NCBI GenBank assembly: GCA_001023535.1
Contig: CP011020.1
Location: 5,528,509 to 5,592,508, forward strand
From: Pseudomonas chlororaphis
GTDB taxonomy: Bacteria; Pseudomonadota; Gammaproteobacteria; Pseudomonadales; Pseudomonadaceae
Direction: 5' to 3'
DNA length: 64,000 nt
In this document: positions 45,995-55,747 of the stretch, piece after piece
How positions within the stretch are numbered: the stretch's first letter is position 1
How the letters are laid out: every line of letters begins with the position of its first letter
The notes under the pieces: model-generated
Database searches by the model: none
Seen by the model: only the letters and a program-made list of their open reading frames with translations
What the model was told of the DNA's origin: nothing
Made by a program: the position numbers and the translations under genes

Positions 45995-47470
45995 TTACAG
46001 GGCATAAGGCGTGGCCTCATCCTTGATGGTCAACCATTGCCATTGAGTGAACTCTTCCCAGTTCGCCGCCCCTCCCACGCTCGTGCCATTTCCAGATGCG
46101 CCCCAGCCGCCGAATGGATTCACCACTTCGTCATTGACTGTCTGGTCATTGATATGAAGCATTCCGGTCCGAAGCTTGTCACCGACCTTCATCGCACGGC
46201 CAATGTTCGAACTGATGATGCCGGCAGCCAAGCCGTATTCCGTGTCGTTAGCGAGTCGTATTGCTTCCTCGTCAGAGTCAAAGGGCACGACAACGGCGAC
46301 GGGTCCAAAAATCTCTTCACGGAACGCGGGATTGTCCGGTTTGACATCGCTGAGCACCGTCGGCTGGAAGAAAAGCTCTTCGTAACGCCCACCCACTTCG
46401 AGTTTTGCACCGGCCTGCTGAGCCTCGCGGACAATCTTGGCCACTTGATCGCGCTGGTGTGCATTGATAAGCGGCCCGAGCGAGACCTTTGTCGTAGCGG
46501 GATCACCCACCGAGAGCTTGCCCACTTTGGCAGTCAGTGCTTTGAGGAAGGCCGGATACAGGCTGCGCTGAACGAGAATGCGCCCAGTAGCCATGCAGAT
46601 TTGCCCCTGGTGCAAAAACGTTCCCCAGATGGCGTTGGCAACTGCCAAGTCGAGATTCGCATCGTCCAGAATTATCAACGAATTCTTCCCGCCTAATTCC
46701 AGCGACACCTTCTTCAGGTTGCGGCCAGCCGCTTCGCCGACTTTGCGACCTGCGGCGGTCGATCCGGTAAATTGGATCATTGCCACGTCTGGCGATTCAA
46801 CCAACGCTGCGCCCGCATCGCCCGCACCCGGCAAGACGTGGAGAACGCCCTTCGGCAGCCCAGCAAGCTCAAATAAGCGCCCAATGACCAGCCCGCCACT
46901 AACGGCGGTTCGGGGATCGGGCTTCAGCACGACACTGTTACCGACGGCCAAAGCAGGCGCGACCGAGCGCATAGCAAGGTAAAGCGGAAAATTGAAAGGT
47001 GAGATGACCCCTACAACCCCTATTGGACGACGCCTGGCTAGGCTGAGGCGACCGGATCCCGGAGCATTGGGCAGAACGTCACCCTGGCTTTTCCCAGGCA
47101 TCATGGCGCTTTCCTGCAACGCTTTTATCGTTACACGGGTTTCAAACGCCGCTTTTAACTGGGTCGAACCGCTTTCTCTAACCAACCACTCGACGATATC
47201 GCCAAAATGCAGTTCTGCGATTTCTGCCGCTTTACGCATGATTGCGGCACGTTCTTCATAATCAGTGAGGAACCAATCCGCTTGTACTTCATTAGCCACG
47301 CGAGCCGCCGCTGAAACCGACGCCGCGTCAGCCATGCCGATGCAACCCAACGATGCCCCCGTTGCAGGCTCTATGACCTGACTGACGTTAGGAGAAACAT
47401 TTATCCAAGTACCGTCGAAAACACAGTGACTCCAGAGCTCCTCTGGCAGAAATTTTAAAGTTTGATTCAT
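45995..47470 (-). CDS. NAD(P)-dependent aldehyde dehydrogenase, benzaldehyde-dehydrogenase type
   Basis: A 491-residue soluble enzyme of the ALDH superfamily: catalytic Glu in LELGGKNS, catalytic Cys in [12 protein letters not shown]-terminal substrate part SPFNFPLYLAMRSVAP, and NAD-site FTGSTAAGRKVGEAA. These features fit the benzaldehyde/vanillin dehydrogenase branch. It would oxidise the aldehyde made by the QHNDH enzyme; with benzylamine as substrate the product is benzoate, the inducer of the neighbouring ben genes. A strong sigma-54 promoter and activator site lie upstream. Start at 47470 by family length. Confidence 0.9.
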   Translation of the reverse strand: MNQTLKFLPEELWSHCVFDGTWINVSPNVSQVIEPATGASLGCIGMADAASVSAAARVANEVQADWFLTDYEERAAIMRKAAEIAELHFGDIVEWLVRESGSTQLKAAFETRVTIKALQESAMMPGKSQGDVLPNAPGSGRLSLARRRPIGVVGVISPFNFPLYLAMRSVAPALAVGNSVVLKPDPRTAVSGGLVIGRLFELAGLPKGVLHVLPGAGDAGAALVESPDVAMIQFTGSTAAGRKVGEAAGRNLKKVSLELGGKNSLIILDDANLDLAVANAIWGTFLHQGQICMATGRILVQRSLYPAFLKALTAKVGKLSVGDPATTKVSLGPLINAHQRDQVAKIVREAQQAGAKLEVGGRYEELFFQPTVLSDVKPDNPAFREEIFGPVAVVVPFDSDEEAIRLANDTEYGLAAGIISSNIGRAMKVGDKLRTGMLHINDQTVNDEVVNPFGGWGASGNGTSVGGAANWEEFTQWQWLTIKDEATPYAL

Positions 47471-47530
47471 GACGTTACCTATGTAAATTATTTTTAGGGC
47501 AGTGCTATGTCTGGAACTCCTTCGGTTACA

Positions 47531-47545
47531 GCACAAGGCGTGCCA
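47531..47545 (-). promoter_or_regulatory. Sigma-54 promoter of the aldehyde dehydrogenase gene
   Basis: Minus-strand TGGCACG-CCTT-GTGC keeps the exact GG-N10-GC spacing with a perfect -24 box; one base of the -12 box differs from TTGC. It is 61 bp before the ATG, with a matching activator site 62 bp further upstream. Confidence 0.75.
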
Positions 47546-47606
47546 ATGCCATTTCAGGAACACACACGAAACTTTCTGTTTAATGTTTGCACACCGACAA
47601 AAAAAT

Positions 47607-47625
47607 GTGTTCCACAATTGAACAC
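47607..47625. promoter_or_regulatory. Upstream activator site, copy 2 (aldehyde dehydrogenase)
   Basis: GTGTTC-N7-GAACAC, a perfect inverted repeat with a 7-base spacer. The same arrangement occurs at 51104-51122. Its distance to the promoter, about 60 bp, is normal for an enhancer-binding protein. Confidence 0.7.
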
Positions 47626-47724
47626 CGGTCGACCGCACAGACATATTGTTCGGCGACGACATAGTCATCGATGATTAGCAAAGTTATAGAATGAGCAACT
47701 TTCCGCTGATCGTAAACACTGAAT

Positions 47725-49029
47725 TCAGACAGGCCTGTATCCCTGCGACAACAACCAGCTTCGAACCCCACGCCCCTGAGATTCCGTCAACCCGGCAAGC
47801 ACCTGCTCGTGCGGCTCCGAGCGTAACCGTTGCACAAGCGGCGCCAGCTCGACCCCGTGCACCTGCCAGGCACCCAAGGGTTGATCCGGGGTAATCACTA
47901 CCTGCGCCTCAACTACGAACCCGTCACACAGTACAGGGGCGCGCTCAATCTTCAGGGCGTCGAAATTCGCTTCGGCATGAGCGGCCACCGCATCCGGCCA
48001 CTGTCTGCGAGCAAGCCAGAATGGTTGGTCTTGCCATCGCTGTTCGTCGAGGTAAAAGTCCCGACCAATCCTCGCGAAACGCATGAACAATTGCTCGACT
48101 CGCTGCTGGTGAAACCGCTGGGCCAATGCCGATCGCTCGGGTTTGCACAGCAACGTGTTGATCACCGTCGGCGCCTGCAGTGCCGAGGATAATGATTGGA
48201 ATATGCCGTTTCCCGAGAGCGGATCGACCGCCATCGCAGCGTCACCGACTCGTATCCAATGATCGCTGCAAACGTGTGGATTCAGAATTGCCGTGCTGCT
48301 GCGTGCAAGCACCTGCACATCGATCTGACGCTGCGGGCCAAAGAATGCTTGCGCAACAACCGAATCCAGACGTCGCTCAAGACAATATTGAAGTAGATCG
48401 CGCTTATCAGGCAGGTCGGCACTGGCGACATCCAGCGTCCACTGCCAATAACACTGGCCATCGGCTCGCCGAGCCATCCATACCCAACCGTCCTTGAGGC
48501 TTTCTACTGCGCTGGCGGTGGCACCCGGCCGACCTTGCCATCGATTGAGCAAGCTTACGGTCTCCGGCCCACGCACACCTTTACCAAGCGAGGGGGCTTG
48601 GCGTCCTCGTGCCTCTACCAAGAAGTCCGCCTTGATTGCGCCATGTCCTTGGACCTCGACTTTGTGCCCGTCCGTTGAGCTTTCGATGCCCAGCACGCGT
48701 CCGTCTATCAACTCCACCCCGGCCAGGCGCAAGTCTTCCCGTAGCCCTTTATCGAATGTCGTACGGTCCAATAAATATTCTATGTTTTGGGAATGTTGCT
48801 GACCGTTCCACGCGACTTCGCGCTGTGAAGGCAATGTCGCGTCGCCCAAGGCGTGATGGAATCCCGCGCTGTGCAAAGCCTCAAGCACACGAACCGAGAC
48901 GCCCTCCAGCGCTGCGAATCTTCGCCATTCGCTGGCCAGCGAGACCGAATAACCTAACCGCCGTAACCCCAGCGCCACCGCCGCTCCGGCCGGTCCGGCA
49001 CCAAGGATGAGTATTCTGGGGCCAGTCAT
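47725..49029 (-). CDS. qhpG: FAD-dependent monooxygenase QhpG
   Basis: A 434-residue flavoprotein of the halogenase/tryptophan-hydroxylase-like fold. The FAD motif GAGPAGAAVALGL is at about residue 10 and the second FAD motif RVGDAAMAVDPLSGNG at about residue 275. QhpG hydroxylates the cross-linked Trp of QhpC, the step toward the CTQ quinone. It is encoded 73 bp after qhpF, the known neighbour order. An upstream in-frame ATG at 49092 has a ribosome site as well, so the N-terminus may be longer by 21 residues. Confidence 0.85.
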   Translation of the reverse strand: MTGPRILILGAGPAGAAVALGLRRLGYSVSLASEWRRFAALEGVSVRVLEALHSAGFHHALGDATLPSQREVAWNGQQHSQNIEYLLDRTTFDKGLREDLRLAGVELIDGRVLGIESSTDGHKVEVQGHGAIKADFLVEARGRQAPSLGKGVRGPETVSLLNRWQGRPGATASAVESLKDGWVWMARRADGQCYWQWTLDVASADLPDKRDLLQYCLERRLDSVVAQAFFGPQRQIDVQVLARSSTAILNPHVCSDHWIRVGDAAMAVDPLSGNGIFQSLSSALQAPTVINTLLCKPERSALAQRFHQQRVEQLFMRFARIGRDFYLDEQRWQDQPFWLARRQWPDAVAAHAEANFDALKIERAPVLCDGFVVEAQVVITPDQPLGAWQVHGVELAPLVQRLRSEPHEQVLAGLTESQGRGVRSWLLSQGYRPV

Positions 49030-49102
49030 CGGCAAGGCCTCTCGCCCGAGCCAACGAAGGGATACAAGGAACGTGCTTGAAACATCATGCAAATCCTCAT
49101 GA

Positions 49103-50821
49103 TCAGATTTCGTGTTGGACCGATTTAGGCCTCAACACGCCGTCGAGCAGCTCAAAATGTAGGTCTGCATTGGCCAGTGTTGAAGGGCGATGACTGATCA
49201 GGATTCGCGTGCGCCCGGCAAATAATCGGTCGATGGCTTCGATGACGTCACGCTCGGTGGCTTCATCTACCGCAGACGTGGCTTCGTCCATGACTAAAAT
49301 CATCGGATCCTGTAGCAGTGCCCGAGCGATTGCGATTCGTTGTTTTTGTCCGCCAGACAATTGTTGACCGCGTTCACCCAAAGGGCTGTCGAGCCCTTCG
49401 GGCAGTGACGCGATCAAGCTATCAAGCTGCGCGAGTTGCGCCACTGCGGTTATGGCTTCCCGACTGGCGTGCGGCACGGCGTAGGCCAGGTTGTCGGCGA
49501 GACTGCCACGAAACAACACGATGTCTTGGCTGACCACGGCAATCCGTTGCCGTAGCTCGAACAGGTCGAACTCTCGCAGGTCGATTTCTCCCAACAGCAC
49601 CCGCCCAGCCTGTGGATCGAGGTGGCGCTGAAGAAGGTCTATCAATGTTGATTTACCCACCCCGGAGCCACCGCTCAGCGCAACTTTCAAGCCATAAGGA
49701 ATGCACGCATCGACACCGTGCAGGGTGCTGAGACGACCTGGATGGGTGAAGTGAACGTCATCGAAACGCAACTCCCCTTGGGCGGGCATCGGCTTGGGTA
49801 ATACAGGGCTGAGGACAGTAGGCTCTTCGCCGCGTAGCTCCATGACCCGCCCGAGACTGACCGTCATCCTTTGTATCGCAACATAAAGGCCCAGCAGGCT
49901 TTGGACTGGTCCCACCGCCATCCCTAGGTAAGTGGAAAACGCGATCAACGCACCGAGTTGCCACGTGCCTTGAACCACCCAGTAGCCTCCCAGGAGAAAG
50001 GCACAGGCACGCGCCAATGACGTTAATGTTCCCGGAACAGCCTGCGTAAAAAACTCGGTAATCTGCAGCTTCAGCAATTGCTGCATATAGCCCTGTCCCA
50101 ACGCTTCCAATCGATTCGATTCTCGCTTTTGCTGACCGGCAGATTGAATGAACTTCATCACTGGCAGTGTCTCGACCATGAACGACGAAACGTCCGCAGA
50201 ACACTCACGCAACCGCCTTACATCGCGCTCGACTTTGCGGCGCATCCAGCGCAACCACAGGATGTCGAAAGGAATCAGCACCAGAACCAGCAGCGACAGC
50301 TTCCACGACAGCGTCACTAACATGACTACCGCACATATCAGCCCGACCACGCTCGATACTGCCGAAAACAATGAGTCCACGGCAAAGCGCTGGATCTCAG
50401 CGACATCACCATCTAGCCGTGACATCACATCACCGATGCGTCGTTGAGCATAAAAGCTCGGCGCCAAGGTTTGCAGGTGTCGATAAAGGTCGTCACGTAG
50501 CGAAAATAAAATCCGTCCGGACAAGCGTGTGTGCAAGTAACGATTCATCCCCGAAAGCACTGTTCCGAGTATGCCTGCGACGATCATCAGGCTTGCGATT
50601 GTTACCAGCTTCGAAAAGTCTCGTGCGAGCAAACCATCGTCGATCAGAAGTTTCGTCAGCCAAGGTTGCAGCAACACCAAAAGCGAGGCACAAACTGACA
50701 AGCCGAGCAGCCCGACGATGGCCAGTCGATGCGGACGTACAAAGCTGTAAAGCCAACGCAACGCAGCCAGCAACGACTCTGGATGCTGGCTGTCGATCAG
50801 CCAAGAAATCAGTCGCTGCAT
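49103..50821 (-). CDS. qhpF: ABC transporter QhpF, exports the gamma subunit
   Basis: A 572-residue half-transporter. The N-terminal membrane domain is at about residues 25-310 with six helices. The ATP-binding domain has Walker A SGGSGVGKST, signature LSGGQKQRIAIARA and Walker B VMDEATSAVDE. In QHNDH clusters QhpF exports the processed QhpC to the periplasm. The ATG at 50821 (MQRLISWLIDS) is preferred over one five codons upstream. A strong sigma-54 promoter lies 99 bp upstream. Confidence 0.9.
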   Translation of the reverse strand: MQRLISWLIDSQHPESLLAALRWLYSFVRPHRLAIVGLLGLSVCASLLVLLQPWLTKLLIDDGLLARDFSKLVTIASLMIVAGILGTVLSGMNRYLHTRLSGRILFSLRDDLYRHLQTLAPSFYAQRRIGDVMSRLDGDVAEIQRFAVDSLFSAVSSVVGLICAVVMLVTLSWKLSLLVLVLIPFDILWLRWMRRKVERDVRRLRECSADVSSFMVETLPVMKFIQSAGQQKRESNRLEALGQGYMQQLLKLQITEFFTQAVPGTLTSLARACAFLLGGYWVVQGTWQLGALIAFSTYLGMAVGPVQSLLGLYVAIQRMTVSLGRVMELRGEEPTVLSPVLPKPMPAQGELRFDDVHFTHPGRLSTLHGVDACIPYGLKVALSGGSGVGKSTLIDLLQRHLDPQAGRVLLGEIDLREFDLFELRQRIAVVSQDIVLFRGSLADNLAYAVPHASREAITAVAQLAQLDSLIASLPEGLDSPLGERGQQLSGGQKQRIAIARALLQDPMILVMDEATSAVDEATERDVIEAIDRLFAGRTRILISHRPSTLANADLHFELLDGVLRPKSVQHEI

Positions 50822-50919
50822 CGAACAGCTCCGCATGGCACAAAGGTACTTATTTTTATCATGGTCAATCCCTGCGCCAGTGTCTTATGTAGATCTGCGC
50901 TTTCAACCATCACCTTAGA

Positions 50920-50935
50920 TGCAAATTATGAGCCA
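50920..50935 (-). promoter_or_regulatory. Sigma-54 promoter of qhpFG
   Basis: Minus-strand TGGCTCATAATTTGCA has the exact GG-N10-GC spacing, a TGGC -24 core and the perfect -12 core TTGCA, the best of the three. An activator site lies 169 bp upstream. The 50822-51252 stretch carries these sites and no gene. Confidence 0.8.
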
Positions 50936-51103
50936 GCCTGGCAATCGATCAGTGTGCACGCTCGCGTACTATGCTCCCTGGCCCTCCTCCCGCCTAAGGC
51001 CAGTTGGCGCCTTCATGCCTGAGCATCCAGTCTGCAAGGGGATTCAGGAAGGCTCATAACTGGGATGCTGATTCCCCCGGCTTCCGAGTTATGGAGAACA
51101 CAA

Positions 51104-51122
51104 GTGTTCAGGAACTGAACAC
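51104..51122. promoter_or_regulatory. Upstream activator site, copy 3 (qhpFG)
   Basis: GTGTTC-N7-GAACAC. An extra GAACAC at 51096-51101 together with the GTGTTC makes a 14-base palindrome. It has the same 7-base spacing as at 47607, so these are probably copies of one binding site. Confidence 0.7.
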
Positions 51123-51252
51123 ATTTCGCTGATCACTCAACCTGAGGCTCGACCGTCATGGTAGAACTCGATACGATTCATAAGTAATTTTAAGACGAAC
51201 GTGAAAATTGCACGAGCGGTATGCGTATATAGCAACAAACAAGACATAGTCG

Positions 51253-52053
51253 CTACAGCCGCTCCTCCCCTGCTCGAAATTCTCGTGGGCTCTTGCCTGT
51301 GAGCCTACGGAAGAAACGCGCAAAGTAGGTCGGTTCGGCAAATCCGAGAGCATCACTGATCTGAGCAACACTCATTGTGGTGTAAATGAGTTGGCGCTTT
51401 GCTTCCAAGAGCAAACGTTGGTGAAGGAGGGGCAAGGCACTTTCGCCTGTCCATTCTCGGCATGTGGCATTCAATGTTCGAGCAGAGACACCGAGCCTGT
51501 GAGCAAGACTTTCAAGCTTGGGTTGAAGCTTGAATTCTGTATCGAGCAAACGCTGAAAGCGCCGCATCAATTCATGCCCGGACCTTAAAGGCGCGCTCTT
51601 GCTGCGATGCTGAATTGTTTGGCGTGCAAGCCACACGAGAACTGGCTGGATAAAGGATTGGAGCATCACATCCCGACCTGGCTGACTGCTGTGATATTCC
51701 TTGCTGAGTGCTGAAAGCTGCGCATAAAGGTGGTTCTTGTCATTACCTACTGACCAGCCGCCAGGACTCTCAAAAACGCTTGAATCTAACCCGGTGATTA
51801 CACCCAATCTGGCCACCAAAGGCGCTGCCATGGTCACCACATATCCATCTACATTTTTATAAAATCGAAATCCATAAACACGCAAGGGAGGTATGAACTG
51901 CAGCGTGGCATCATTAACCACACTTGCTTGGCCCTCAATCTCGATCTGTGCGTGACCCTGGTGGATATACAAAACCTGGGCAAGATCGACGTGTCGATGA
52001 GGCGTGATTTCCCAGTGATGCAGACTGCTTCGCTTCGGTATGAATTCGTGAAG
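51253..52053 (-). pseudogene. AraC-family regulator (PobR-like), 5' end lost
   Basis: The C-terminal ~100 residues are a normal AraC DNA-binding domain (LESLAHRLGVSARTLNATC; DALGFAEPTYFARFFRRLTG). The frame can be read back through a cupin-like N-terminal domain (LHHWEITPHRHVDLAQVLYI, the usual HxHxH-type start), but a stop at 52054-52056 ends it before any start codon. About the first 25-30 residues of a normal protein are missing. A short product from a TTG at 51972 is possible but would lack the ligand domain start. It abuts the chemoreceptor remnant. Confidence 0.65.
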
Positions 52054-52060
52054 TTATAGA

Positions 52061-52390
52061 AAGCTTCAGTTAATTGCCTCCAATGTTCATAAAGCAATGC
52101 ACAACGGCACCCTACATATAGCAGAGGGTGTCCAGAAGGTAAATTTAGCCGCGCAGTCATTCCATAGCATTGGCTCGGCAGTGAGCGTTATCAATGATAT
52201 TGACATTGCAGATTGCCGCGCGGCGGAACAACAAAGTCGTGTGGCAGAGGAAGCAAGTAGAGGAGTACCCAAAATTCGCGATGTAACAGAGGCGCTATCT
52301 GAAAAAAGCCGACAATCTTACCAAACTAGCCAAACGTTAAATGATCAAGCTATCAAGCAGAAGAACTTGGTAGATGTCTTTAAGATCTAA
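52061..52390 (+). pseudogene. 3' remnant of a methyl-accepting chemotaxis protein gene
   Basis: The frame ends with the C-terminal pattern of a chemoreceptor: GSAVSVINDIDIADCRAAEQ, then VAEEASRGVPKIRDVTEALS, ending LVDVFKI. It resembles the tail of the receptor at 36301-38439. Several changes (for example IDIADCRAAEQQ where a receptor has [12 protein letters not shown]) and the loss of everything upstream mark it as decayed. The next 278 bp up to 52669 hold nothing I can support. Confidence 0.75.
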
Positions 52391-52668
52391 AATTCATGAC
52401 GTTTTATCCAACTCATAGGATAACTTGGACAGCTGGAGCTTTTCCTATAGCGGCTCTCCCTTATAAGGGCACCTATTCAGTACAAGCTCCAGGTGAACGG
52501 ACGACCACGGGCTACGCATGCCCGGGCATGATTACGGCCTAGCGTCAGTTCAATCACCGACTAAGATCGAACGATCAGCGTTTGCAGATTGCCAGTCTTA
52601 GCCACTGAGCGAAAAATCAGGCTACCAATAACAATTCAAATCCCGTCTTGCTGTAAGGGGAGGCCTGT

Positions 52669-54078
52669 ATGCAAATTGAGCCGACACAACCAGGGCTTAA
52701 GCCCAAATCCTTAGGTGTCTCCGACATCGTCTTTTTTGTAATTGCAGCTGCGGCCCCGCTCGGCGCCACCCTTGGTGCAGGCCCTGTGGTTTTCGCTATG
52801 GGAGGTACAGGCGCTCCAGGCATCTATCTAATCGCCTCGCTCGTCCTGCTGCTTTTTGCCATTGGATTTGCAGCGATGAGTCGTCATGTGATCAGTGCTG
52901 GTGGCTTCGCCGAGCTAGTGACTCACGGATTAGGACGAGCAGCAGGCAACGCAGCTGGCGGAATCGCGCTACTTGCCTATATCGCGATGTTGACTGGCAT
53001 CTACGGTCAATTCGCTGCGTTCGGGGCAGACCTTGCTCTGTCGATGGCGGGATTGCAGATGGACTGGTGCGTCGTAGCTCTTCTCATCATTGGACTGGTC
53101 GGTATTTTCGGATACATGGACGTTAAAGTGTCAGCCAAGGTGTTAGGCGTGCTGATGATTTTCGAGATCCTGATCCTGCTTGTCTTTGACATCGCGGTCA
53201 TCGCCCAAACGGACGCCAAGAATTTCTCTTGGAATGGCTTCCTGCCCTCCCAGATATTCACACCTGGCCTTGGGGTGGCATTGATGTTCGCGTTTTGTTG
53301 CTTTGTAGGATTCGAGTCAACAACCATTTATGGGGAAGAGGCGAAGAACCCGAGCCGCACAGTTCCCCTTGCTACATATGTTGCCATTGCCATTATCGGG
53401 ATCTTTTACACGCTTACTACTTGGTGTCTCGGTCTGGCATATGCGAATAGCGATGTTCAAAGCCTCGCCGCCAATGACATGATCAATTTCGTGTTCAATG
53501 CCAACACACAGTACGTCGGCTCCCTTTCTACCGAAATCATGAAAATCCTGGTAGTCACGAGCGTCTTTGCCGTGTTGCTCTCTTTTCACAATGCCCTGAG
53601 CCGCTATCTTTTCGCACTGGCTCGCAGCCACTTCGTACCTCACCAGCTCAGCCGAGTACATCCAAAACACGCTAGCCCTTACGTTGCAAGCATTGCGCTA
53701 TCGATCACAACCGTCGTCGCCGTTGGTGTCTTCATGATCACCAATGCCGACCCGATAATGCACCTCTACATGTGGATGGTTGGACTTGGCACCCTTGCTG
53801 TACTCGCCTTGCAGACTTTGGGGGCAGCCGCTGTCGTGGGATTCACTCTCCAAACCCAGAGATGTAATAAATGGCAAGGCGTGATCGCTCCCACCCTTGG
53901 TGGATGTGGATTGGCAACCGCCGTTGTTCTCGCCGTGGCAAATTTTGGCGAACTCACCGGTACTAAGGAAGGTATCGCAACGCTGCTTCCATGGTTGGTT
54001 GTGATAGCGGCCTCGCTGGGAGTTTTTAATGGACTCCGAGCCAAAGGGAAATTTCCTGTGACACCTGCGATTACCTGA
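52669..54078 (+). CDS. APC-superfamily amino acid/amine permease
   Basis: A 469-residue, 12-helix permease. Its N-terminus, [19 protein letters not shown], carries the helix-1 unwound site typical of the family. [19 protein letters not shown] in helix 6-7 is the other family signature. It probably imports an amino acid or a primary amine. It is followed by an aldehyde dehydrogenase in the same direction (130 bp gap), a pairing that suggests uptake and oxidation of an amine-derived compound. Confidence 0.88.
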   Translation: MQIEPTQPGLKPKSLGVSDIVFFVIAAAAPLGATLGAGPVVFAMGGTGAPGIYLIASLVLLLFAIGFAAMSRHVISAGGFAELVTHGLGRAAGNAAGGIALLAYIAMLTGIYGQFAAFGADLALSMAGLQMDWCVVALLIIGLVGIFGYMDVKVSAKVLGVLMIFEILILLVFDIAVIAQTDAKNFSWNGFLPSQIFTPGLGVALMFAFCCFVGFESTTIYGEEAKNPSRTVPLATYVAIAIIGIFYTLTTWCLGLAYANSDVQSLAANDMINFVFNANTQYVGSLSTEIMKILVVTSVFAVLLSFHNALSRYLFALARSHFVPHQLSRVHPKHASPYVASIALSITTVVAVGVFMITNADPIMHLYMWMVGLGTLAVLALQTLGAAAVVGFTLQTQRCNKWQGVIAPTLGGCGLATAVVLAVANFGELTGTKEGIATLLPWLVVIAASLGVFNGLRAKGKFPVTPAIT

Positions 54079-54208
54079 AGCGACCACCTCCCCACTAGCA
54101 AAATTGAATAAATATCGATGGGTGGTTCTTAAATTTGTGGGGCCACCACAGAAAGGTCAGCGACCCAGAATCCAATGCTACGGTCGTCATAAAATTTCGG
54201 AGAGTAAC

Positions 54209-55681
54209 GTGAACAAAAATCATCCTTACAGCGACCTGAATCTGCAGTTGATAGGGGGAGTTTGGCGCGAAGGTCGGACGGCGCGTTCCATGACTGTTAG
54301 CGACCCGTTCACCCAGCAAACGCTGCTTGAGATTGCCTTGGCTAACAAGGACGACTTGAATGAAGCCTATGCTAAAGCCAAAGCAGCACAACCCGGTTGG
54401 GCGGCAATGGGGCCATCTACGCGAGCGGGTGTGCTCCTAAGAGCTGCTCAGATTTTTGATGAGCGCCATGACGAGTTGGTTGAATGGATCATTTCCGAAT
54501 CAGGGAGCACGCGAATCAAAGCTGAGATCGAATGGGCGTCAGCTAAAGCTATCACTTTGGAGGCTGCTTCATTCCCAAGCCGGGTTCATGGCCGCATAGT
54601 GGAATCCGATGTGCCCAATAAAGAAAGCCGCGTTTATCGGCGCCCACTCGGCGTTGTTGGGGTAATCAGCCCTTGGAACTTCCCATTCCATCTTACCCAG
54701 CGATCTCTGGCACCGGCGTTGGCTCTCGGCAACGCTGTAGTTGTGAAGCCTGCCAGTGACACTCCAGTCACCGGAGGCCTCCTGCTTGCGCGCATCTTCG
54801 AAGAAGCAGGACTGCCAGAAGGAGTTCTCAGCGTGGTCGTGGGAGCGGGATCAGAAATTGGCGACGACTTCGTTCTCCATCCTGCACCAAGCTTTATCTC
54901 CTTCACAGGATCAACCCCGATTGGCCAAAACATCGCCCGCCAAGCTGGTAGTGGCGATTATTTGAAACATGTGGCGTTGGAATTAGGCGGTAACAACCCT
55001 TTTGTAGTGCTAGCTGATGCGGATCTCAAGCAAGCAGTTCACGCGGCTGTTATAGGCAAGTTTCTGCATCAAGGCCAAATTTGTATGGCCATCAATAGAA
55101 TCATTGTGGAAGAGCCGATTTACGACGCTTTCGTCTCCCTGTTCGTTCAGCGCGTCAGTAAGCTGGTAATCGGTGATCCTAAAAACCCGGGGACCTCGGT
55201 TGGCCCGGTGATCAACAGCAAACAATTTGCCGGATTAGCTCACAAGGTCGAACAGGCCAAAGCGGAAGGCGCAACATTGGCTTACGCTGGCGAATCTGCA
55301 GGACTCGTATTTGCGCCGCACGTTTTCACTGAAGTGACATCCGACATGGAATTAGCCTACGAAGAAATCTTCGGGCCTCTTGCCGGGATAATGCGTGCAC
55401 GGGATGCTGATCATGCATTGGAACTGGCTAACGCTACCCGTTTTGGACTTTCCGCTGCAGTCTTTTCGGGTGACATCGAACGCGGCGTGCAATTTGCTCG
55501 GCGCATCCATTCTGGTATGGCCCATGTGAACGACATGCCGGTTGCGGATGCCCCTAACGTCCCCTTTGGTGGGGACAAGAACTCAGGCCTCGGCAGATTC
55601 AATGGCGACTGGGCAATTGATGAGTTCACAACCACTCAATGGGTATCTGTTCAGCGGCAACTCCGCCACTATCCTTTCTGA
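54209..55681 (+). CDS. Second benzaldehyde-dehydrogenase-type aldehyde dehydrogenase
   Basis: A 490-residue enzyme with GTG start; GGAGAG lies six bases before it and the longer frame to 54104 has no site. It has LELGGNNP with the catalytic Glu, [11 protein letters not shown] with the catalytic Cys, [16 protein letters not shown], and [14 protein letters not shown]. It has the same motif layout as the aldehyde dehydrogenase at 45995-47470, so the two are paralogues of one branch. It follows an APC permease. The LysR gene 66 bp further is convergent. Confidence 0.9.
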   Translation: MNKNHPYSDLNLQLIGGVWREGRTARSMTVSDPFTQQTLLEIALANKDDLNEAYAKAKAAQPGWAAMGPSTRAGVLLRAAQIFDERHDELVEWIISESGSTRIKAEIEWASAKAITLEAASFPSRVHGRIVESDVPNKESRVYRRPLGVVGVISPWNFPFHLTQRSLAPALALGNAVVVKPASDTPVTGGLLLARIFEEAGLPEGVLSVVVGAGSEIGDDFVLHPAPSFISFTGSTPIGQNIARQAGSGDYLKHVALELGGNNPFVVLADADLKQAVHAAVIGKFLHQGQICMAINRIIVEEPIYDAFVSLFVQRVSKLVIGDPKNPGTSVGPVINSKQFAGLAHKVEQAKAEGATLAYAGESAGLVFAPHVFTEVTSDMELAYEEIFGPLAGIMRARDADHALELANATRFGLSAAVFSGDIERGVQFARRIHSGMAHVNDMPVADAPNVPFGGDKNSGLGRFNGDWAIDEFTTTQWVSVQRQLRHYPF

Positions 55682-55747
55682 GCACACCCTCCAGCTTGCC
55701 AATTGACTGGAGGGGTAGGCGCATACACTCCTGGAGCTCGCAAGTGG

